From positions 682,001 to 746,000 of the forward strand of contig OZ244068.1 of the NCBI GenBank assembly GCA_965215615.1: a stretch of DNA of 64,000 nt, in the 5' to 3' direction. How positions within the stretch are numbered: the first letter of the stretch is position 1; each line of letters begins with the position of its first letter. Positions 7,932-16,113 of this stretch are shown in pieces. The notes under the pieces are model-generated. The model had not been told where the DNA came from. It ran no database searches and was given only the letters and a program-made list of their open reading frames with translations. Source of the stretch: CBDATA01 sp965215615. Lineage in GTDB: Bacteria > Acidobacteriota > Vicinamibacteria > Marinacidobacterales > Marinacidobacteraceae. Position numbers and translations under genes: made by a program.

Positions 7932-8647
7932 GCTCCGCCTGCCTTCTCGAACCTGGTCTCGAAATCCACGAGCCTGCCGCGGTGGATGCGGGCTCTTCGC
8001 CGGCATTGCGCCGCGACGGCGGAGTCGTGCGTGATGAGCAGGATCGTCACTCCCTTCTCGTGGTTCAGTCCGAGGAGCAGCGCCATGACTTCCTGGGCGG
8101 TGTCCGCATCGAGTGCGCCGGTAGGCTCGTCGGCGAGCAGCAGCCCCGGTTCGCCGATGAGGGCCCGCGCGATCGCAACCCGCTGCTTCTGTCCTCCAGA
8201 GAGCTGGTCCGGCCGATGCTGCGCCCGGTCTTCCATGCCCACGCGCGCGAGCATCGCTTCGGCCCGGCCGATGGCCGCGTTTCGCGGGGTGCCCCGATAG
8301 ACGAGCGGGAGGCATACATTCTCGAGCGCCGTGAGCCGGGGCAGGAGGTGAAAGCCCTGAAACACGAAGCCGATGTGCTCGTTCCTGAGCTGCGACAGCG
8401 CATCGTCGGAGAGCCGCGAGGTGTCGCGCCCGCCGAGGAGGAGATGGCCGGAGCTCGGACGATCCAGCAGCCCGATGAGGTTCATCAGCGTCGTCTTGCC
8501 GCTTCCCGAGGACCCCATGATGGACATGAGCTCCCCCGCACTCACTTCGAGATCCACTCCGCGAAGAACCTCGATCTCGACCGGCCCGATCCGAAACGAC
8601 CTGCGGATGCCGACGAGGCGCAGGATCGCCTCCGGTTTCCGGTTCAT
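7928..8647 (-). CDS. ABC transporter ATP-binding protein (MacB/LolD type)
   Basis: The 239-residue cytoplasmic ATPase that powers the adjacent permease. It shows Walker A GSSGSGKTT, Q-loop FQGFHLLPRLTA, signature LSGGQKQR, Walker B LLLADEPTGALD and the switch histidine in LLITHD. These match the MacB/LolD subfamily. The ATG at 8647 is the last of three ATGs made by an 11-bp tandem repeat and the only one in frame with the domain. It lies in the order channel, adaptor, ATPase, permease, with a 4-bp overlap to the permease gene. Confidence 0.94.
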   Translation of the reverse strand: MNRKPEAILRLVGIRRSFRIGPVEIEVLRGVDLEVSAGELMSIMGSSGSGKTTLMNLIGLLDRPSSGHLLLGGRDTSRLSDDALSQLRNEHIGFVFQGFHLLPRLTALENVCLPLVYRGTPRNAAIGRAEAMLARVGMEDRAQHRPDQLSGGQKQRVAIARALIGEPGLLLADEPTGALDADTAQEVMALLLGLNHEKGVTILLITHDSAVAAQCRRRARIHRGRLVDFETRFEKAGGA

Positions 8648-8674
8648 TCGGGATTCATTCGGGATTCATTCGGG
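8643..8674 (-). repeat. 11-bp tandem repeat at the adaptor/ATPase stop-start joint
   Basis: Almost three copies of an 11-base unit, read on the minus strand as ATGAATCCCGA, ATGAATCCCGA, ATGAACCGG. The adaptor stop TGA overlaps the first ATG. Each of the first two units encodes only M-N-P-E followed by a stop that overlaps the next ATG. The third ATG starts the ATPase gene. The period is again 2 modulo 3, so the ATGA overlap is kept at each step. Confidence 0.95.
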
Positions 8675-10438
8675 GGCGATGATTTCCTCGCCGGCCGCGA
8701 GCCCGCTCGTGACCTCGACGGAATCAAGAGTCGTCAGGCCGAGCGCGACGTTGCGTCGCTCCACGGCCCCGGTATCCGGATCCAGGACGCGCACCCAGTT
8801 CGCCTCGCCGTCCTGTTCGACCGCGCTCAGCGGGATCAGCAGGGCTTCGGGACGGCTCTGAATGAGGATCTGGACATACGCGGTCATTCCGACCCGCAGC
8901 CGGTCGCGGGCCGACTCGCTCACCCGGTCGAGTTCGACCATGACCTCGAACCGGGGCGCATTCTGCTGCTGGTAGTCGTCATCGGCGCTCGAAGAGACGC
9001 TCGAGACGGTTCCCCTGATGGGAGGGCCCGGAAACCCGGGGCCGGTCACCGAGGCCGCCTGGCCCGCTTCGATTTTCCTCACGTCCACTTCGTCCACGTG
9101 GGTCACCACCGCGAGGCGTTCGAAATCGGCGATGCTCAGAAGCAGTTCGCCCTGCGTCACCGGCCGGCCCGCCGTGAGTGGTTTCCCGTCCGGATCGTTG
9201 GCCTCGACGACGATTCCCGCGAGAGGAGCCCGGATCGTGGCCTGGTCCAGCTTCGCCAGCTGATCGCGCAGGTTGCTCTCCGCCGTTTCGAGCTCGAGCT
9301 GCGCCACCTGCTGCGCCTGTTCGCCGCCTTTCGCCCGGACGGGTTCCAGCTCCCGTTCGGCCTCTTCGAGGTCCAGCCGCCGGTTTTCCCGGCTGCGCCG
9401 CGCTTCTTCCTGCTCTGACGAGGGGACGATGCCCTGTTCCAGCAGGAATTCGGCTCGCGAGAATCGCTGTTCCGCATCTTCGAGCGCGATTCGGGCCCGG
9501 CGGAGAGTGCGGCGAGCCCGCGCCATCTCCGCTCCGTTGTCCCATTGCTCGATCTCGGCGAGCGCGTCGCGCGCCTGGATGTATTCGACTTCGGCGCGCC
9601 GACGTTCTACCGAGAGCTGACCGACATCGAAACTCACCAGGGGAGCGCCCTGCTCCACGCGCTGTCCGGGGATTGCGTGAGCCGTCCGCACGTGGCCCTC
9701 CAGAGGGCTGACCACGTCCATCACGACTCCGGGCGCGAGAACACCCCGGAGCGCGATGGTCGAGCGGAGCTCCGAGAGTGCCACCGTGATGGTCGAAAGT
9801 GAGTCCGGAACCTCTTCCGACAGAGCTCCGGAAGCCGTTCCCGGCCCGGCTTCGGTGCCGAAGAGATCGAGAGACTGGATACGTCCCGCTCCGAGAACCA
9901 CGAAGAATCCGACGATGAGAGCCACGGACGTGATGCGGGTCGTCCGTACCCGCCTGGTCAGCGATGAGAGCGTCTCGTTCTGCGCTTCGAGGTCGCGGTA
10001 GGCGGACTGAAGTTCACCGAGCTGGTTCTCGATGGTCTTCGCCATGCGGAGTTCGCTCTCGCGCAGCTCCTTGATGTCGGTGATGTCGGCAACCACCGCG
10101 ATGACCGCGATCCGCTCCTCGTCCGCGGTGGTCAGGTATGAGGTGGTGACCGCAAGGGATCGCAACCGGTCGCCGACCCGAACGCTCACGATCTGTTTCT
10201 TGCCGGTATCGCGACGAGCAACCGCATCGAAGACGGCCTGGGTGAAATCGTCTGTGCCTTCGGAACTGAGGAACACTTCTCCGAACCGGTATCCGACCGT
10301 CCCGGTGGAGTCGAGCCCGAACATTTCGCAGAACGCGGTGTTGGCGATGAGGACGGTTCCCTCGAAGTCCACCGCCAGCACGCCGTCGGACAGATCTTCC
10401 AGCAGGGCTTCGTGGATGGCGGAATCCGGGCGGCTCAC
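8666..10438 (-). CDS. PAS domain fused to a MacA/HlyD-type periplasmic adaptor
   Basis: A 590-residue two-part protein. Residues 10-122 form a PAS domain (GVLAVDFEGTVLIANTAFCEMFG; ends VVADITDIKELRESE). A probable coiled coil (122-160) leads to one membrane segment (about 168-186, TSVALIVGFFVVLGAG). The periplasmic part is a membrane-fusion protein: a lipoyl-like half (VVSPLEGHVRTAHAIPGQRV), a long alpha-hairpin, a second lipoyl half (IRAPLAGIVVEANDPDG) and beta-barrel domains. MacA homologues normally have only a short N-terminal anchor. The gene overlaps the TolC-type gene by 4 bp and feeds the ATPase gene. A cytoplasmic sensor acting on an export adaptor is inferred, not known. Confidence 0.88.
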   Translation of the reverse strand: MSRPDSAIHEALLEDLSDGVLAVDFEGTVLIANTAFCEMFGLDSTGTVGYRFGEVFLSSEGTDDFTQAVFDAVARRDTGKKQIVSVRVGDRLRSLAVTTSYLTTADEERIAVIAVVADITDIKELRESELRMAKTIENQLGELQSAYRDLEAQNETLSSLTRRVRTTRITSVALIVGFFVVLGAGRIQSLDLFGTEAGPGTASGALSEEVPDSLSTITVALSELRSTIALRGVLAPGVVMDVVSPLEGHVRTAHAIPGQRVEQGAPLVSFDVGQLSVERRRAEVEYIQARDALAEIEQWDNGAEMARARRTLRRARIALEDAEQRFSRAEFLLEQGIVPSSEQEEARRSRENRRLDLEEAERELEPVRAKGGEQAQQVAQLELETAESNLRDQLAKLDQATIRAPLAGIVVEANDPDGKPLTAGRPVTQGELLLSIADFERLAVVTHVDEVDVRKIEAGQAASVTGPGFPGPPIRGTVSSVSSSADDDYQQQNAPRFEVMVELDRVSESARDRLRVGMTAYVQILIQSRPEALLIPLSAVEQDGEANWVRVLDPDTGAVERRNVALGLTTLDSVEVTSGLAAGEEIIAPE

Positions 10439-11859
10439 TCGTTCACTTCCTCCAGCCGGATTCCCCAGCGCGAAAGGGTCAGCCCGGAGATTCGTTCGAG
10501 TCGTGTCCGCGCATCGAGCCAGGCGAGGATCGCGTCCACCTCGGTTTGCTCCGCCCCGAGCAGCTCGTCGCTCGATGCCGCCACCTCGAAAGTGGATGAC
10601 AGGCCGTAGTTGAATTTTTCCCGCTCGATTTCGAGGTTCTCCTGCGCCAGCACCCGCGCATCTCCCGCCAGCTCGATCAGTCGTCGTCCCACTTCGACAT
10701 CGTTGACGGCCTGACTGAGCTCGATGCCGATGGATTCGCGCAGTTCGGCAAGGTTTCGCTCGGCCTTCAGCACCTCGTTGCGGGCGGTGAGCCGATTGAG
10801 CCTCGGAACCCGATCCGTGAGGGGGATATTGGCATCGACCCGCACGACGGCATCCGAGCGTCCGAAACCGTCCCGGCTCAGGTCGAGCCCCACCGTCAGG
10901 TTGGGGAGCACGGTATTGCCCGCCACCGAGAGATCCACTCGCGCCATCTCGATGTAGATCTTCGTCTGAAGGAAATCCTCACGCCGGCGCAGCACTTCTT
11001 CGAGCGGCGGCTCCGATGCTTCCCGGCCAGGAGCGACGCTCAGCAGGTCCAGCGGGCGGACGCGCACCTCGCGACCGAATTCCAGAATGTCGGCGAGCCG
11101 GAAGTTCGCAGCTTCCAACCGGTTACGGGCCCGGGCCAGCGACAGCTCCCGGTTGGCGACCGTCGCCTCGGATCGAATGGATTCCCGACGCGCGACGCGT
11201 CCGGCGCTGATCAGCGCCAGAGTCGCCTCCAGCTCTTCCCGCGCCCGGCGGAGCGCCGTCTCCCCGATCTCAACCTGTCGGGAGGCGGCAATGAGGCCGC
11301 GGTACGCCCCCTCCACCGCGACGACGAGATCTGCTACCGCCCACCGGAGCCCAAGGAACTGAATCTGCTCCCGCATCTGCGCCCGTCGCAGCGGTGCGGT
11401 CTCGACTCCGCCCAGCGCGCCCCGCAGCAGCGGCTGGGAAAGGCTCAGCGTTATCGCGCTCGTGTCTTCGAACTCGCGGGAAACGGCTTCGTCCCAGACG
11501 AGCGCGAACTCCGCGCCTGTGGGAACCCGGAGAGTCGTCCTCACGCCGCCACCGGTCCGTCGATCCAGTCGGCCCCGGCTGACGAAGGGTTGGAGCGACA
11601 CCTGGGGTCGAAATCGATCCCCGGCCACATCGAGTTCGAATCGGTCCACTTCGCGGTCGAGGCGGCGATTCAGCAGGCTTCGGTTATACCCCAGCGCCCG
11701 CTGGATCGCGTCTTCAAGAGTCATCTCGACCTCGGTACCCGTTCGTGGTGGCTGCGCCGCGGCGATGGGGGACGAGGAGAGCAGGAAAACGGCTGCGATC
11801 CCGAGAAGATGAACCCGATGCCGGAAGGCTCCGGCCGGGAGACGACGCGATGCCATCAT
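10435..11859 (-). CDS. TolC-family outer membrane efflux protein
   Basis: A 474-residue outer-membrane channel component. A signal peptide (LLGIAAVFLLSSSPIAAAQ) precedes MTLEDAIQRALGYN, the usual start of OEP domains. Two repeated helical/barrel halves follow: LSLSQPLLRGALGG with helices, then VDANIPLTDRVPRLNRLTARNEVLKAERNLAELRE. It is the first gene of the export operon and overlaps the adaptor gene by ATGA. The whole channel-adaptor-ATPase-permease set is therefore encoded together. The ATG at 11859 was chosen; a second ATG follows directly. Confidence 0.88.
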   Translation of the reverse strand: MMASRRLPAGAFRHRVHLLGIAAVFLLSSSPIAAAQPPRTGTEVEMTLEDAIQRALGYNRSLLNRRLDREVDRFELDVAGDRFRPQVSLQPFVSRGRLDRRTGGGVRTTLRVPTGAEFALVWDEAVSREFEDTSAITLSLSQPLLRGALGGVETAPLRRAQMREQIQFLGLRWAVADLVVAVEGAYRGLIAASRQVEIGETALRRAREELEATLALISAGRVARRESIRSEATVANRELSLARARNRLEAANFRLADILEFGREVRVRPLDLLSVAPGREASEPPLEEVLRRREDFLQTKIYIEMARVDLSVAGNTVLPNLTVGLDLSRDGFGRSDAVVRVDANIPLTDRVPRLNRLTARNEVLKAERNLAELRESIGIELSQAVNDVEVGRRLIELAGDARVLAQENLEIEREKFNYGLSSTFEVAASSDELLGAEQTEVDAILAWLDARTRLERISGLTLSRWGIRLEEVNE

Positions 11860-12033
11860 CGTTCGGTGAGCTACTTGCGCAAAACGGACGGCGGCGGCCG
11901 CCGGTACCTGATTCGGGAGAGTCTCATCGGCCTTCGCCGAAGTTTCTCACTTGTCGGAGGGGTTGTCGAAACGACCGCGAGGTCCGGCGAGCCTGCGCGA
12001 TGTATCCGGGGCTCGTGTTTCCGGTCGATCCAA

Positions 12034-12102
12034 CCGCAGGCGAGTGGTTCAGGCGGGATGTATCGGCTGACCGAATGCCGCGTTAGTTTTTCCACAGCCT
12101 GT
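12034..12102 (-). mobile_element. Truncated MITE-like element, copy 4
   Basis: On the minus strand, about 70 bases resemble the left end of the 181-bp element: ACAGGCTGTGGAAAAACT, AACGCGGCATTCG, ACATCCCGCCTGAAC, CTCGCCTG. TA follows the tip at 12103-12104. The opposite terminal repeat is not found where a full element would end (near 11920), so this is a decayed one-ended copy. It lies in the divergent spacer between the channel gene and the lapB-like gene. Confidence 0.7.
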
Positions 12103-12117
12103 TAAGATCGGCCCTGC

Positions 12118-13458
12118 ATGCGTGCGCTCTTCCTGCTGGCCGGTGTCGTGGCGCTCGCCGTCTTCGTCCTGTTGATGGTGGCCGCCAATCCCGGGATGGT
12201 CACGCTTCGGTTGCCGCTCTTCTTGCCCATGCAGGTGGAGTTGTGGCGAGTGGTCCTCGGCGGTGTCGGAGCCGGGGCGGCGCTCGCGCTCGGCCTCGAA
12301 TTCTCCGGTCGGATGCGCCGTGCGCTTCGGGACCGGCGGACCCGGGGCGTCCGCGCGGCTTTCGAGGAGGGGGAGCATCTTTTCCTCGAAGGGCTGGAGC
12401 AGATGGCTTCGGCGCGCTGGTCCGAGGCGCTCCGGACGCTCGAAGCGGCGCAGGCGAGCGCCGGCCTCGATGTGCGGATCCTGATGCGGAAGGCCGAGTG
12501 CCTGATGCGGCTCGACCGTCCGGACGAAGCGGCCAAGGAACTCGAAGACGCGGTGCGTGAGGACCGCAGCCATCGCGGCGCGGCCTATGCGCTGGTCGAG
12601 GCGGAAGCCGCGCTCGGCCACACGGAGAACGCCCGGATGTTGCTCGAAGCGACGATCGCGGAGGATCCGGACCCCGCGCCCGATGCCCTCGCACGGCTCC
12701 GGGATCTGCTGGTGGAAGCCGGCGATGCGCATGCCGCACTCGAAATCCAGCAGCGTCTCGTCCGGGCGGTTCCGGAGGCGCACCGCCCGGACGAGGAACG
12801 CCGTGCGCTCGGGCTTCGTCATGCCGACGGGGTCGCCCTCCTCGCCGCGGGTGAGCCGGTGGAAGCGGCCCGTGTCTTCCGGAAGGTTCTCGAGGAGGAA
12901 CCCACCGCGGCGCCCGCCTGGTTGCGGCTCGGCGAGGCCTACCGCGACGCGAAGAACGAAGGTGCCGCGGTCGAGACCTGGAAGCGCGGTTTCGAGGAGA
13001 CCTCCTCCACGGCTCTCCTCGTGGCGCTCCAGGACCATTTTCTCGAGCGTACCCGGCCCGAAGAGGCCATCGGGGTCTGGAAGGAGGCGATGTCGTCCGG
13101 TGCCGCGGACGCGGATTGCCGGTACCTGCTCGGCAGGCTCTACGACCGGTTGTTCATGCTCGACGATGCCCTCCAGTGCTTCGCGCAGTTGCCGCGCGAA
13201 CGCTCACCGGCGCTCAACGCGAGACTTGCCCGCCTGCTCGAGAACCGCGGCGATTTCCCCGAAGCGGTGAGCCGCGCCCGCGAGGCGATGGCGGGGCTTC
13301 CCGACCTCTTGTGCGAGTACGTCTGCTCGGCCTGTGGAGCGCGGAGCGAAGAGCAGCTCGACATCTGTCCGAAGTGTCAGGGATACGGGACGATGCGACT
13401 CGATGTGCTGGGCGCGAAGCCCGCCCCATCTGCTGTCCCGGTTTCCGCCCGGTACTGA
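12118..13458 (+). CDS. LapA-LapB-like fusion: membrane-anchored TPR protein with zinc-ribbon tail
   Basis: A 446-residue protein with two N-terminal membrane segments (about 3-24 and 41-62; ANPGMVTLRLPLF between them resembles LapA/DUF1049). TPR repeats run from about 85 to 390. A C-terminal four-cysteine rubredoxin-like knuckle (CSACG and CPKCQ, about 401-420) resembles LapB/YciM. In E. coli, LapB guides proteolysis of LpxC to balance lipopolysaccharide synthesis, and LapA is a separate neighbouring protein. Here both parts form one chain. The role in envelope lipid control is inferred from architecture. ATG 12118 is the first plausible start. Confidence 0.8.
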   Translation: MRALFLLAGVVALAVFVLLMVAANPGMVTLRLPLFLPMQVELWRVVLGGVGAGAALALGLEFSGRMRRALRDRRTRGVRAAFEEGEHLFLEGLEQMASARWSEALRTLEAAQASAGLDVRILMRKAECLMRLDRPDEAAKELEDAVREDRSHRGAAYALVEAEAALGHTENARMLLEATIAEDPDPAPDALARLRDLLVEAGDAHAALEIQQRLVRAVPEAHRPDEERRALGLRHADGVALLAAGEPVEAARVFRKVLEEEPTAAPAWLRLGEAYRDAKNEGAAVETWKRGFEETSSTALLVALQDHFLERTRPEEAIGVWKEAMSSGAADADCRYLLGRLYDRLFMLDDALQCFAQLPRERSPALNARLARLLENRGDFPEAVSRAREAMAGLPDLLCEYVCSACGARSEEQLDICPKCQGYGTMRLDVLGAKPAPSAVPVSARY

Positions 13459-13470
13459 TCGAAAGCGCCC

Positions 13471-14232
13471 GTGTCCCGCGGCCTTCCAGCGCTTCGGGCT
13501 TCTTTCGGTCAGTTGATCTGGCCCGGTGTCTGCTGCCTTTGTGATCGGCCGCTTCCGGATCCGTTGCGGCATCCGGCGTGCGGAGCGTGCCGGGAGAAGC
13601 TGGCCGAACCGGAAGAGCCGGGCTGCCCGCGGTGCGGCCAGTTTCCGCGGCTCGGTTTCGAGGCGGCGGCGTGCGACTCCTGCCCGGCGGACACCCTCCG
13701 CTTTCGCAGCGCGATCGCCGTCGGCCGTCATCAGGGGCTTTTGCGGCGTGCCGTCGCCGAGCTCAAATTCCGCCGCCGGGAGGCGCTCGCCGGGATGCTC
13801 GGAGCGCTGCTGGTCGCGGCCTATCAGCGGAGCCGTCGCGACCACGCGCCCCCGGTCGCGGTGGCTCCGCTGCCGATTTCGTTCTGGCGCGGGAGGCGAC
13901 GGGGTTTCAATCAGGCCGAACTACTGGCCCGTCCCGTCGCTCGCGCGCTCCGCATCCCGCTCGCGCCGCGGCTTCTTGGCCGCCGGGCGCGTCCTCCCCA
14001 GATCACGCTGACCCCGGCAGCCCGCCGGCGCAACGTGCGCGGTGCGTTTCGCGCCCGGCCCGCTCCCGGAAGCCGCGCCGGGTTGCCGCTCCTGCTGGTG
14101 GATGATGTCTTTACCACCGGGAGCACCGCCGACGCGGCGATCCGGACGCTTCATCGCGCCGGCTACGGCCCGGTGGATCTGCTCACCCTGACGAGAGCGC
14201 TGCCGCTCGAAACCCGAGCGAAGCCGGGCTGA
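13471..14232 (+). CDS. ComF family phosphoribosyltransferase-like protein
   Basis: A 253-residue cytoplasmic protein. The N-terminal zinc-ribbon region has paired cysteines (CCLCDRPL, CGAC, CPRCG, CDSC). The C-terminal type I phosphoribosyltransferase domain has the PRPP motif LLLVDDVFTTGST and the family block FNQAELLARPVA. ComF proteins help pull single-stranded DNA inward during transformation in competent bacteria, but many non-competent species also carry them. No other competence gene is visible except a GspE/PilB ATPase 26 kb away. The start is GTG 13471, 12 bp after the upstream gene. Confidence 0.88.
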   Translation: MSRGLPALRASFGQLIWPGVCCLCDRPLPDPLRHPACGACREKLAEPEEPGCPRCGQFPRLGFEAAACDSCPADTLRFRSAIAVGRHQGLLRRAVAELKFRRREALAGMLGALLVAAYQRSRRDHAPPVAVAPLPISFWRGRRRGFNQAELLARPVARALRIPLAPRLLGRRARPPQITLTPAARRRNVRGAFRARPAPGSRAGLPLLLVDDVFTTGSTADAAIRTLHRAGYGPVDLLTLTRALPLETRAKPG

Positions 14233-14255
14233 GCGGGACTAAGATTCCTCGCGAA

Positions 14256-15086
14256 GTGCTTCAAGAACACGCGAGGAACGGTCGGGCGAGGACGCTCGCC
14301 CTGCTTCTCCTGAGCTTCTCGTTCGCCGCTTCCGCCGCCGGCTGGGGCCCCGAGGTTCATCAGCGGATCGCGGATCGGGCGATCGAGTCGCTCCGGGATC
14401 CCATCAAGGAATACTTCGAGGAGAATGCGGAGACCCTCTACGAGCTGCTCGAAGACCCCGCCCGGGACCGGAGTCCGGCCCGCTTCTTTCTCGATCGGTA
14501 CGGGGTCTTTCCCTTCGAGGACATCCCTCCCAACCGGGAATTCGCGCTCCGCCGCTTCAGCGAGGAGCAGATCGAGGAATACGGCGACGGGGTCTTTCGG
14601 CTCGGGGAGGCCTACGAGGCGCTCGTCGAAGCCTTTCGCTCCGGCGATTTCGATCTGGTTCTGGAGCTTGCGAGCGACATCGCTTTCGTGGCGGCGGATC
14701 TGGGAATGCCGCTCCACACCTCCTCCGAGGGCGACGGCGGGGCAACCGGACAAGACGGCCTCACCCGCCGGTTCGACACCGAGCTGACTTCCATCTTCTC
14801 GAACGATCTCAGGGTTCGCGACAGCGCGAGCGTCTATCTCGATCGTCCCGGTGAGTTCATCGAGTCGCTTCCCCTCAAGACGTACGTATGGGTGGACAAC
14901 ATCGTCTTCACCGACACCGTCGCCCGGCTTGGCGTGTCGAACTACGACCGGTTCTACATGGACGGCATGTGGCGTGAGCTGGGCCCGCTGGTGGAGCGGT
15001 TGACGAGCGATTCGGCGCGGGACATCGCGAGTCTCTGGTACACCGCGTGGGTCGCAGCCGGGCGCCCCGACGTCCCGGAATCCTGA
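14256..15086 (+). CDS. Secreted protein resembling zinc-dependent phospholipase C / S1-P1 nuclease
   Basis: A 276-residue protein with a signal peptide (LALLLLSFSFAASAAG) followed at once by WGPEVHQRIADRAI. In the PLC and S1-P1 families the mature N-terminal tryptophan and a nearby histidine bind zinc. DIAFVAADLGMPLHTSSEGDG resembles the central metal-binding helix. Substrate cannot be told: phospholipid, nucleic acid or neither. The start is GTG 14256, 23 bp after comF. The assignment rests on motif layout only. Confidence 0.55.
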   Translation: MLQEHARNGRARTLALLLLSFSFAASAAGWGPEVHQRIADRAIESLRDPIKEYFEENAETLYELLEDPARDRSPARFFLDRYGVFPFEDIPPNREFALRRFSEEQIEEYGDGVFRLGEAYEALVEAFRSGDFDLVLELASDIAFVAADLGMPLHTSSEGDGGATGQDGLTRRFDTELTSIFSNDLRVRDSASVYLDRPGEFIESLPLKTYVWVDNIVFTDTVARLGVSNYDRFYMDGMWRELGPLVERLTSDSARDIASLWYTAWVAAGRPDVPES

Positions 15087-15088
15087 TC

Positions 15089-15757
15089 TTGGGGGAAGGC
15101 CGCCCCCCGGAAACGCCCGGCGATGACGAGGCGCGGAACGAGAAGGACCTCGCGGTCATCGAGGCGCTCCGAAACGGGGAACTGGATGCGGATGATGCCT
15201 GGCGCGAACTCATCGGGAGGCACCGCAAGCGGCTCTTTTCGCTCGCCTACCGTTTCACCAGTGACTACGGCGAAGCCGAGGAGCTCACCCACGAGATCAT
15301 CGTGCGCCTGTTTCGCCAGCTCCACCGGTTCGACCCCCGCGCCCACTTCGCGGTCTGGCTTTCTTCGGTGGCCCGCAACCACTGCATCGATCGGTACCGG
15401 GTGCGCGTCCGCGAGCGACAGCGGCTCGCGCTCGGTGAGATCGAGCCGGAAAATCTCCTCGGAAATCCGCGCCTCAGCCCGGATCGGCTGTATCAGCGCC
15501 GCGAAACGCGGGACAATCTTCGTCGTGCGCTGGAGCAGCTTTCCCCGAGGCTCCGGGAGGTCATCGAATTGCGGTTCTTCGAGGAGCTTCCCTATGAGGA
15601 CATCTGCTTGCGGCTCGGAGTCCCCGAGGGTACGGTCAAGAGCCGGATACATCGGGGGCGGGCGGAGTTGAAGCGGCAACTCGAGGCGATCCAGGAAGCG
15701 CCGCCCGCTCGCTCGCAAGAATCAGCATCCGCTTTTCCCGGGAGGACGCGCCCATGA
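15089..15757 (+). CDS. ECF-like sigma-70 family RNA polymerase sigma factor
   Basis: A regulator of about 222 residues with sigma region 2 (LIGRHRKRLFSLAYRFTSDYGEAEELTHEI, then AVWLSSVARNHCIDRYR) and region 4 (LSPRLREVIELRFFEELPYEDICLRLGVPEGTVKSRIHRGR). Regions 1 and 3 are missing, as in ECF factors. The start is uncertain. TTG 15089 has GGAA eight bases upstream; GTG 15047 would overlap the preceding gene and has no ribosome-binding site. It overlaps a STAS gene by ATGA, hinting at partner-switch control. No anti-sigma kinase gene is adjacent. Confidence 0.88.
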   Translation: MGEGRPPETPGDDEARNEKDLAVIEALRNGELDADDAWRELIGRHRKRLFSLAYRFTSDYGEAEELTHEIIVRLFRQLHRFDPRAHFAVWLSSVARNHCIDRYRVRVRERQRLALGEIEPENLLGNPRLSPDRLYQRRETRDNLRRALEQLSPRLREVIELRFFEELPYEDICLRLGVPEGTVKSRIHRGRAELKRQLEAIQEAPPARSQESASAFPGRTRP

Positions 15758-16113
15758 ACCTTGGCATACGCATTCTGGAGGGCGCGTGCGTTGTGCGCGT
15801 CGCCGAACCCCGCCTGGTGTTCGCCGGTCTGGATCCATTCATGGAGCAGCTCGGCCCCCGGGTGAACGGGGAGAATCCGGTTCTCGTTCTCGATATGGAG
15901 GAAGTGAACTATCTCGATTCGGCGGCGATCGGCTGCATCATGGATCTCTACCGTCAGGCGGCTGCCGGCAAGGGCTTCTTCGGCCTTGCGGCGCTCCGGC
16001 CGCGGGTCGCCACGATGCTTCGGATGACCGGTGCCCACGAGATGATCGGGTTCTTCGACTCGGTGGAGGACGCGTTGCGAGGGGCGCGCGAATCCCTCGG
16101 GGAGGGAAGGTGA
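15754..16113 (+). CDS. STAS domain protein (anti-sigma factor antagonist type)
   Basis: A 119-residue single STAS domain. VLVLDMEEVNYLDSAAIGCIMDLYRQA matches the strand-loop-helix of SpoIIAA-like proteins, with the serine of the LDSAA loop at the phosphorylation position. ATMLRMTGAHEMIGFFDSVEDAL is the C-terminal helix region. Such proteins bind anti-sigma kinases when unphosphorylated. The start overlaps the sigma gene stop (ATGA) and its stop overlaps the next gene start, so a coupled three-gene unit is likely. Confidence 0.88.
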   Translation: MNLGIRILEGACVVRVAEPRLVFAGLDPFMEQLGPRVNGENPVLVLDMEEVNYLDSAAIGCIMDLYRQAAAGKGFFGLAALRPRVATMLRMTGAHEMIGFFDSVEDALRGARESLGEGR

